Origin: GCA-2861595 sp035526335
GTDB lineage: Bacteria; Actinomycetota; Acidimicrobiia; Acidimicrobiales; GCA-2861595
DNA: 10,559 nucleotides
Assembly: GCA_035526335.1 (NCBI GenBank)
Contig: DATLCN010000057.1
Location: 1 to 10,559 of the forward strand
Direction of reading: 5' to 3'
Shown: piece after piece, positions 5,547 through 10,559 of the stretch
Layout: every line of letters begins with the position of its first letter
Position numbering within the stretch: position 1 is the first letter of the stretch
The notes under the pieces: model-generated
The model's database searches: none
What the model was told of the DNA's origin: nothing
The model's input: only the letters and a program-made list of their open reading frames with translations
Made by a program: the position numbers and the translations under genes

Positions 5547-6307
5547 CAGACGACTTCGTAGTCGCGCAGGCGGTCGATCGCCAGTTCCTCGAGCATCCCC
5601 GTGCCGGACTCGATGTCGAGGTGGCCCATGCGGTCGACCCCCCGGGCGACTCCCCGCGACTCCCCTTTGGGGAGCAGGCGAACCTTGATCCTGCGCCCGA
5701 GAAGGGTGCAGCGGCTTTCGTAGGCTGCAGCGACGCCGGCGGCGCCGTCGGCCAGCCCTTCGCTGTGGCGGTCGAAGGCCTTGAGGACCTCCTCCAGCAC
5801 CCGTTCGCGGCCTTCGACCCCGACGCCGAGTCGGTCCAGATCCAGGCGCAGGCTCAGGACCGCGCTACGAACCTGGCCGGGGCCCAGCTGGACTTCGGCT
5901 TTCACATGGCCGACGGGATGGTCGTTCACCTTCTCGACGATCAGGTCCGGCCACCACGCCGCAAGTTCGCGGCCTGATGCGACCTCGGATCCCTCTGCCG
6001 CGGCGAGCGCGGCCAGCAACCACACTGCATCGGCCTCCTCGACCGACAGCGGCGGGCGCGACACGATGGCGATGGCCAAGGTCGACTCTGCCGGCGTGGT
6101 CCACAACTTGCCGAGCCTGCCTAGTGGGCTGACTTCGCGTTCGGCCACCACGCACGCGCCATGAGGGGCGTTCTCCTGGCGCGCCCACGCCAGCGCAAGG
6201 GCGCCAGTCGAAACCGACATCCGGTACGAGCGGATGACGTGTCCGAAGCGCTCCTCTTCCCGACCCGGGCCAAGGCCACCGACTCCTGGCGTGAGCGGCG
6301 CGCTCAC
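5546..6307 (-). CDS. Biotin/lipoate-ligase-fold protein with altered active site
   Basis: The 253-aa protein follows the layout of the BirA class of biotin-protein ligases. It has a STN-like element (S33-T34 with Gly in place of Asn), an APHGACVVAE strand (47-56), a loop at 60-69 that aligns with the GRGRRGR-x-W loop but reads SPLGRLGKLW, WWP at 118-120 where KWPND is expected, and a C-terminal SH3-like domain (about 200-237, TLLGRRIKVR, G219 and G228). The lysine of KWPND, which contacts biotin, is replaced by Trp, and the loop keeps only part of its Gly/Arg set. I infer it does not act as an ordinary biotin ligase; it may bind another small acyl or cofactor, or have become structural. The GTG start overlaps the upstream stop (GTGA). 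It is the last gene of the hydrogenase operon, so a role in hydrogenase assembly or electron transfer is possible. Fold assignment is fairly sure; function is not. Confidence 0.75.
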   Translation of the reverse strand: MSAPLTPGVGGLGPGREEERFGHVIRSYRMSVSTGALALAWARQENAPHGACVVAEREVSPLGRLGKLWTTPAESTLAIAIVSRPPLSVEEADAVWLLAALAAAEGSEVASGRELAAWWPDLIVEKVNDHPVGHVKAEVQLGPGQVRSAVLSLRLDLDRLGVGVEGRERVLEEVLKAFDRHSEGLADGAAGVAAAYESRCTLLGRRIKVRLLPKGESRGVARGVDRMGHLDIESGTGMLEELAIDRLRDYEVV

Positions 6308-6771
6308 GCCGGGCTCACGTTCGGCAGAAGCCGCTCCACCCGCCACTGCCCGGTGCTGTCGGCCGCCATCTCGAGAGACCCGATGGGCAGGCCGGCGCCC
6401 GAGTCGGCCAGTCCCAAGGGCAGAGGCGAAACCAGGACCACGCGGGTGCGGTTGGCCTCGGGAGCCGGGTCAGGGCTGTACTCGAGGGCATCGAGGTCGC
6501 TGCCCTGCAGGTCCGCCCGCAAGCCATTGACCAACTGGACGAGAAACTCGTCGGTCTCGCTCTTGGCCGCGGTACCGTCCCGCAGCCGGGCGGCCAGAGC
6601 CTCGTCCATGCCGTGGTTGACCGCCACCCGCAGGACGGTCTTCCTTCCCTCGGGGCCCAGCAGGTCCCAGACCTTCCGATGCTCTCCCCACGCCACCGCG
6701 GAGACGAACTCCCGTGCCACGTCGAGTGCCGGCCCGTGGTCCACCGAGACCTCCGGAGTAGGCTCGGTCAC
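6304..6771 (-). CDS. Probable NTF2-like small protein, 155 aa
   Basis: No motif gives a function. Residues 13-100 are mostly helical, with AREFVSAVAWGEHRKVWDLL (19-38) resembling the first helix and turn of NTF2-like proteins. Residues 108-150 look like the closing beta strands (RTRVVLVSPLPLGL, then GSLEMAADSTGQWRVERL). Length suits a single NTF2-like domain, a fold often used for small-ligand binding or as a partner subunit. The family call is tentative. No signal peptide or membrane helix is present. I chose the GTG whose last two bases begin the TGA of the TPR gene; the frame is open only four codons further, from a TTG. It ends in the same GTGA overlap with the next gene, so translation is likely coupled on both sides. 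Confidence 0.75.
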   Translation of the reverse strand: MTEPTPEVSVDHGPALDVAREFVSAVAWGEHRKVWDLLGPEGRKTVLRVAVNHGMDEALAARLRDGTAAKSETDEFLVQLVNGLRADLQGSDLDALEYSPDPAPEANRTRVVLVSPLPLGLADSGAGLPIGSLEMAADSTGQWRVERLLPNVSPA

Positions 6772-8153
6772 GGCCGCTCCCAACCGATCGAGTAGAAGAA
6801 GTCGCGCACGTTTATCCGCTGTGGCCCCTGGAGGGCCTCGCTGATGGCGGCGTCGAGCGCCCGGTCGGCGTTCTCCCGCTCATCACCCTGGAGTTGCTGA
6901 TGGCCGGCGAAGCGGCCGCGCATCCCTGCCTCCTGGATGTCGGTCGGCTGCTCGATCAGGAAGTGGAGCTCCGCGACCATCACCGCCTCGGCCTGCTCGC
7001 GTTCGAGACCGGCGACGGCCAGTGCCAGCTCGGCCAGCACCGCACGCCGGCGCGGCTCTGGGGTGGCGAGAAGCCGCAAAAGCCGCTCGCGGAGTAGCCT
7101 CCCCGTGTCCTCGGCCTCGCTGGCGGCCAGGAGGGCGGCGAAATGCTGAGCACGGGTCATCCCCGGATAGACGGCATCGAGATCCTGCTCGACCCGAGAC
7201 AAGCTGGCGAATGCCTGCTTCCAGGCATCGGCGTGCACCCGCGTGTCGAGCAGTGCGACCGCGTCCTCGAAGCTGGCCAGCGCCCGGCGCAGGAACACGA
7301 CGCCGGCCTCGCCGGCCGCACCACCCTTGGCCGCCCCCAGTGCGGCCTGGGCCAGCCCGAGGTTGTGCTTGGCGAGGGCGTGCTGGTAGGGAAACCCGGA
7401 CCGGGTGAAAATGGTGAGCGACTCCTCGAACGCTGATGCTGCCTCTTCGAGCAGACGGTTCCGCTCGTCCGCACGAAGGTGGGCCAGCGCACTGCAGGCG
7501 ACGCCGACGCTGTGGTGCATGAGGCCGTAGTGGTAGGGCGCCTCGTCGGCGTCCAGATCGGCCTGCGCAAACTCGTAGTCGGCCAGCGCTGCTTCGAGAC
7601 CCTCCTCGGTTCCCAGTGCGGCGTGAGCCTGCCCCCGGTTATGCAGGGTCGCCACCCGGCCTCGCCGGCCGTCGGGCGAGGCCGTGTCGAACAGATCGGC
7701 GGCGGTGTCGAAGGCAGCGACGGCCGAATCGATCTCACCCAGCTCGGCTTGAGCCAGACCGAGGTTGTTGAGCGCCGCCGCCCGTTCGTCGTCGCGCTCA
7801 CGGCCCTCGAAGAAAGCCCCAGCCTTGGCGAAGAGATCAACCGCCTTGCGCCGGTCACCCAAGGCGCGGTGCACCGCGCCGGCGGCATTGAGGACCCGTG
7901 CATGTTCAACCGGATCGAACCCCGGGTCGAAGATTCCCGCCGCGGTGTCGAAACAGGCGAGAGCCCTGCGCAGGTTCGCTTCCCGGCTGTCGACCGGCGA
8001 TTCCGCGTAGGCGAGTCCGAGTCGGTAACAGATCGCCGCGTGCTCGTAGGGCCGCGAAGCACGCGGTGCGTTGGTCAGCTGATCCTCGAGGGCTTGGATA
8101 GCCCCACGCAGGTCGGTACCGGCAGGTGCGGTGTCGCTGGCCACGTCTCCCAT
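6768..8153 (-). CDS. TPR-repeat protein of the hydrogenase operon, 461 aa
   Basis: Residues about 38-304 form a series of tetratricopeptide helix pairs: 38-75, 86-116, 124-157, 167-202, 208-250 and 258-304. They show the typical spacing, for example ALNNLGLAQAELGEIDSAVAAFDTAADLF at 127-155 in outline and KHNLGLAQAALG at 262-273. Such solenoids bind other proteins; here the likely partners are hydrogenase subunits or maturation factors. The region after residue 330 is helical without clear TPR consensus and ends in DFFYSIGWERP. No signal peptide is seen, so it is cytoplasmic. From memory, TPR proteins occur near uptake hydrogenases in actinobacteria, which fits. The ATG lies 19 bases after the M52 stop with no clear Shine-Dalgarno, so translation may depend on coupling. 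Its TGA overlaps the next start. Confidence 0.88.
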   Translation of the reverse strand: MGDVASDTAPAGTDLRGAIQALEDQLTNAPRASRPYEHAAICYRLGLAYAESPVDSREANLRRALACFDTAAGIFDPGFDPVEHARVLNAAGAVHRALGDRRKAVDLFAKAGAFFEGRERDDERAAALNNLGLAQAELGEIDSAVAAFDTAADLFDTASPDGRRGRVATLHNRGQAHAALGTEEGLEAALADYEFAQADLDADEAPYHYGLMHHSVGVACSALAHLRADERNRLLEEAASAFEESLTIFTRSGFPYQHALAKHNLGLAQAALGAAKGGAAGEAGVVFLRRALASFEDAVALLDTRVHADAWKQAFASLSRVEQDLDAVYPGMTRAQHFAALLAASEAEDTGRLLRERLLRLLATPEPRRRAVLAELALAVAGLEREQAEAVMVAELHFLIEQPTDIQEAGMRGRFAGHQQLQGDERENADRALDAAISEALQGPQRINVRDFFYSIGWERP

Positions 8154-8172
8154 CTAAGCAGCCCGGGTGGGG

Positions 8173-8673
8173 TCAGCTGGCCGCATCGAGCGCGGTTAGC
8201 TCCTCGACGTGACGCAGGATCTCCGAGATCGCTATTTCCACGGCGGCCACCACCGGAGGCGTCATGCCGATCCCCACCTCATGGGCGTCGGTGGGCTGAC
8301 AGCCGACCATGAGGACGTGCTCGGGCAGAACCTTGAGGGCCCGCGCCAGAACAAGGACCCGCTCCGGCTTGGCCAGGTGGATGTCCGATAGCTGGTCGTA
8401 GCGCTCGCCCCAGGACATCTTCTCGACGTCGACCACCTCGGGCTCGATGAGCATGATCGTGCCGGGCTCCCGCCCGTAGTCGACGGTGTCGATCATCACC
8501 AGGGCGTCCCAACCCTCCATGAGCTCCTGGACCAGGGCGATTCCGCCGATGCCCGTCTCGACCACGCGGACACCCTCGGGCCACTCCATCTCCTCCAGGC
8601 GATGGGCAACCTCCACTCCGAAGGCGTCGTCGGTGCGCAGCACGTTGCCCACACCGGCCAGCAGGATCCTCAC
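8173..8673 (-). CDS. [NiFe]-hydrogenase maturation protease (M52, HyaD/HupD type)
   Basis: This 166-aa enzyme should remove the C-terminal tail of the hydrogenase large subunit after nickel insertion. It opens with LLAGVGNVLRTDDAFGVEV, the family signature. By position against E. coli HybD, the three metal ligands are D16 (Glu in HybD), D62 in IDTVDYG, and H99 in SDIHL. Length is normal for M52. The substrate is the large subunit whose end lies at the right edge of the window, cut predictably after the His of DPCMPCTTH. The GTG start overlaps the TGA of the preceding gene; an open frame of 20 codons upstream is Gly-rich and unlike the family. A second, altered member of the same family is encoded upstream in the operon. 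Confidence 0.93.
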   Translation of the reverse strand: MRILLAGVGNVLRTDDAFGVEVAHRLEEMEWPEGVRVVETGIGGIALVQELMEGWDALVMIDTVDYGREPGTIMLIEPEVVDVEKMSWGERYDQLSDIHLAKPERVLVLARALKVLPEHVLMVGCQPTDAHEVGIGMTPPVVAAVEIAISEILRHVEELTALDAAS

Positions 8674-9182
8674 GCCAGGGCCCCCGTGGCCATCTCGGCC
8701 ACCCGGAGGGCGTATCCCTTCACCGCCCACCACGTGATGTAGCCCTCAAGCTCGGTCCAGGCCTCCTCGTCGACGTTCTCCTTCCAGTTACCCAGTCGCC
8801 GGTCGACCTCAGAGGCGATGATCCGGTCGAGAGCGGAGATGATCGCATCCTCGTCGCCCAGGATCTGCTGCGGCGCACCCTCGGTGCGTAGGTCGGCAGC
8901 GATGCGTCCCGCCTCCTGGTCCAGCAGGTCGATGTCGATCTCTCCCGCATCGGCCCCGTCGGTGGCGGCCAGCACCAGGCCGGCCTCGTGCTCCTCCACC
9001 CGTCGCAGGCAATAACCGGTGACCAGGGCAGCTGCGACCCAGGTGCCGATCTCGGGCAAAGGTTGTGACTCCCGCTCGGCCTGCGCGCACCGGTCGACGA
9101 TGGTCTTGGCCAGCCTGGTGAGGGGATGGCTCTGGGCAAGGGCCCGCGACTTGTAGGCCAGCTCCTCGCCCGTCATGCCCAT
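8670..9182 (-). CDS. Unrecognised helical protein of the hydrogenase operon, 170 aa
   Basis: I do not recognise the family. The protein is largely helical, acidic and soluble, without signal peptide. Two stretches resemble each other: LVTGYCLRRVEE (53-64) and AVKGYALRVAEM (153-164), sharing V-x-G-Y-x-L-R and a Glu, which suggests an internal duplication or a symmetric helical fold. Cys32 and Cys58 do not form a CxxC pair. It begins 11 bases after the NifU-domain gene and its TGA overlaps the GTG of the maturation protease. An ATG two codons later is an alternative start. Its place between an Fe-S scaffold-like protein and a maturation protease suggests an assembly role, which is inference from context only. 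Confidence 0.85.
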   Translation of the reverse strand: MGMTGEELAYKSRALAQSHPLTRLAKTIVDRCAQAERESQPLPEIGTWVAAALVTGYCLRRVEEHEAGLVLAATDGADAGEIDIDLLDQEAGRIAADLRTEGAPQQILGDEDAIISALDRIIASEVDRRLGNWKENVDEEAWTELEGYITWWAVKGYALRVAEMATGALA

Positions 9183-9193
9183 GGGCTAGCTAC

Positions 9194-9820
9194 CTAACGC
9201 CCCTCGTGGCCCTTGATCTGGATGAGCGGCTGCTGGGGCTCCGGAACGGCCGAGGCGGTGGGCGCAAAGCTCTTCAGCTCAAGGGTGTCGGGATTGATCT
9301 CGGTCGCGGGATCGACCTCCTCCAGACGGCGGAAGTCGGGCCAGTGTTTCTTGAGCTCGGCCTCGAGCCCGTAGGTGAGGGTGGCCGAGGAGCTGGCGCA
9401 CCCGTCGCAGGTGCCGTGCATCCGGACCTTCACAACGCCGTCGGCGATGTCGACGATCTCGATCGAGCCACCGTGGGACTCCACCAGGGGAGCGATCTCG
9501 GCCAGGGCGGCGTCGACCGCCTTGCGGGCCTCTTCGCCCAGCTCCTCGGGGGTGATGCCGAGCCCATAGGCCTGCAGGAGGCGCCCCGGCACCGGCTCCT
9601 TGGCCACGTTCTCGAGAAAGACCTCGCCGCGCCACGCGCGGATCATCTCGACCAGGCTCCCCAGGCCTTCCTTGTGGACGGCGTCGATCCAGTCGAGCAA
9701 CTCCTCGACCCGCTCGGACACCTTGCGGTCGTGGTGGTTCAGAAGGTCCTCGGCCAGCTCCGCGATCCGGTCCCAGGCCTCGTCATAGGAAAGCTCGTCG
9801 TCGCTCGAGTTGATGCTCAT
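9194..9820 (-). CDS. NifU C-terminal-domain (Fe-S scaffold) protein, 208 aa
   Basis: Residues about 100-165 match the NifU C-terminal domain, with SHGGSIEIVDIADGVVKVRM in outline and the CDGC pair (C138, C141) that holds or transfers an Fe-S cluster. The domain is usually under 100 residues; here it follows about 100 residues of helical, acidic N-terminal sequence and is trailed by a Pro/Glu-rich tail of about 40 residues. That makes the protein a variant, not a plain NifU. It probably delivers or keeps clusters for the hydrogenase small subunit or a partner electron carrier. The ATG is preceded by AGGAG, which begins in the stop codon of the previous gene (TAGGAG), so translation is coupled. 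From memory, NifU-domain proteins occur in actinobacterial uptake-hydrogenase operons. Confidence 0.9.
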   Translation of the reverse strand: MSINSSDDELSYDEAWDRIAELAEDLLNHHDRKVSERVEELLDWIDAVHKEGLGSLVEMIRAWRGEVFLENVAKEPVPGRLLQAYGLGITPEELGEEARKAVDAALAEIAPLVESHGGSIEIVDIADGVVKVRMHGTCDGCASSSATLTYGLEAELKKHWPDFRRLEEVDPATEINPDTLELKSFAPTASAVPEPQQPLIQIKGHEGR

Positions 9821-9828
9821 GTCGGCTC

Positions 9829-10362
9829 CTAGCCTTTGACCTGTCCGGCGATCTGCTCGCCGACGCTGCCCACTTCTTCTCGTACCATTGCCAGGACCGT
9901 ATCCACGATCGCCTCCACCTCGTCGGAGAAACCGAGACCGAAGGAACGGTCACCCGGCTCCACCTCGATCACCACCGAACCGGGGGGGAACCCCTTCCAG
10001 TAGCGGACCACCGCCAGTGTGTGGTCGAGGTCGATGATACCGCCGATGGCCTCGCTGAGCCGGTCGGCGACCTCCTCGTCGGGAGGCGGCGTCAGGTCGA
10101 GCTCGTAGCGCCGGATGGTGCCCGGGGGGTCGACGTCGCGGGGCATGGCGCCCACCAGGACCACCTTGCGGGGGGAGATCGCCCGGACCGTGTCGAGCAC
10201 CCGGTGGGCGGCGTAGGACAGATCCTCTATGCGGACGTCGTCCGGCCACTCCAGCTCCGACACCCGCCGGATGAACTGGGTGCCGAAGTCGAGATCGCGC
10301 AGCCACGGCAGACCGAGACCGCCCACCAGGATGGGGTGGGCGGTCTCTTCACTGCGTGCCAT
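9829..10362 (-). CDS. Degenerate M52-family paralogue, probably not a protease
   Basis: The 177-aa protein aligns without gaps over its first 75 residues to the intact protease downstream: ILVGGLGLPWLRDLDFGTQ against ILLAGVGNVLRTDDAFGVE, ELEWPDDVRI against EMEWPEGVRV, and DPPGTI against REPGTI. The metal ligand at D16 of the protease is Leu here (L24, though D23 and D25 flank it), and D62 becomes Ala (A72). Only H114 may stand for the third ligand. The N of GxGN is Leu. I infer that it binds a hydrogenase subunit or peptide without cleaving it, for example as a chaperone or checkpoint; alternatively it has a different metal site. The chosen ATG starts 40 bases after the large-subunit stop; the frame is open 29 codons further into that gene but lacks family homology. 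Its ribosome binding site is weak. Confidence 0.82.
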   Translation of the reverse strand: MARSEETAHPILVGGLGLPWLRDLDFGTQFIRRVSELEWPDDVRIEDLSYAAHRVLDTVRAISPRKVVLVGAMPRDVDPPGTIRRYELDLTPPPDEEVADRLSEAIGGIIDLDHTLAVVRYWKGFPPGSVVIEVEPGDRSFGLGFSDEVEAIVDTVLAMVREEVGSVGEQIAGQVKG

Positions 10363-10402
10363 GTTGGTCGCCTGTGGGGGCGGGCCCTCAGGCGGGATGG
10401 GA

Positions 10403-10559
10403 CTACTCCAGCGTGCAGCCGCAGGAGTTGACCTCACGCGTGATGACACCCTTGCCGGTGTCCATGTGCGTGGTGCAGGGCATGCACGGGTCGAAGCTGC
10501 GGATGGCCCGGAGCACGTCGATGCCCTTGACCTGGTCGTCGGGGACGCTCTCCAGGATG
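10403..10559 (-). CDS. [NiFe]-hydrogenase large subunit, C-terminal part
   Basis: Only the last 51 residues are in the window. They contain DPCMPCTTH, the second nickel-binding cysteine pair of [NiFe]-hydrogenase large subunits, preceded by VLRAIRSF. The large subunit holds the NiFe(CN)2CO centre and oxidises H2 together with an Fe-S small subunit. The chain continues 20 residues beyond the His, and this tail would be removed by the M52 protease encoded downstream. It contains C-G-C and ends TLE. The accessory genes and the TTH form fit an aerobic uptake enzyme of the group 1h/2a kind, but 51 residues do not settle the group, so I give no symbol. Confidence 0.93.
   Translation of the reverse strand, partial: ILESVPDDQVKGIDVLRAIRSFDPCMPCTTHMDTGKGVITREVNSCGCTLE

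Noticed and set aside
9206..9832. 208-codon plus-strand frame opposite the NifU-domain gene
   Set aside because: Shadow of a clear NifU-domain gene with an AGGAG site; no independent start signal or domain is visible.
1..10559. CRISPR array, tRNA, transposase or phage genes
   Set aside because: I saw no regularly spaced repeats, no cloverleaf-like sequence, and no transposase or integrase motifs.

Overview
The window looks like high-GC actinobacterial DNA. GTG starts are common, genes are tightly packed with 4-bp stop/start overlaps, and the set of uptake-hydrogenase accessory genes fits Actinomycetota, perhaps an Acidimicrobiia- or Thermoleophilia-like lineage. The lineage is inferred; no rRNA or other marker is present.

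Left block (about 1-2410, minus strand): four small single-pass membrane proteins (82, 96, 189 and 213 aa) lie in a row, with a 31-aa basic mini-gene between the second and third and the possible start of another gene at the left edge. I do not recognise them as a named family. Read side by side, all four share one design: a transmembrane helix, a short N-[RKN]-[VL] signature just after it, then hydrophobic residues spaced strictly every seven positions. Two of them also share a C-terminal C-x13-C pair. This is the most unfamiliar part of the window. A 9-bp-stem hairpin and an AT-rich promoter-like stretch split the block into two probable transcription units.

Middle block (about 2410-5511): a divergent promoter region leads right into a soluble PAS-GAF histidine kinase. 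Facing it tail to tail, with one base between the stop codons, is an unusual regulator that fuses an N-terminal PadR winged helix to a C-terminal receiver domain. The two are probably a cognate pair. Upstream of the regulator is an AT-rich dyad that could be its operator, and a divergent gene for an 84-aa acidic, probably disordered protein.

Right block (5546-10559, minus strand): the distal part of a [NiFe]-hydrogenase operon. In transcription order it holds the C-terminus of the large subunit (with the nickel-binding DPCxxC motif and a 20-residue tail to be cleaved), a degenerate M52 protease paralogue, a NifU-C-domain protein, an unrecognised 170-aa protein, an intact M52 maturation protease, a TPR protein, a probable NTF2-like protein, and a biotin-ligase-like protein that lacks key biotin-ligase residues. 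Gaps are 40 bp or less and three junctions are GTGA overlaps, so these genes are probably co-transcribed and translationally coupled. The intact protease would process the large subunit. The NifU-domain and TPR proteins probably serve Fe-S delivery and assembly. The two degenerate enzymes are the part of the operon whose job is unclear.
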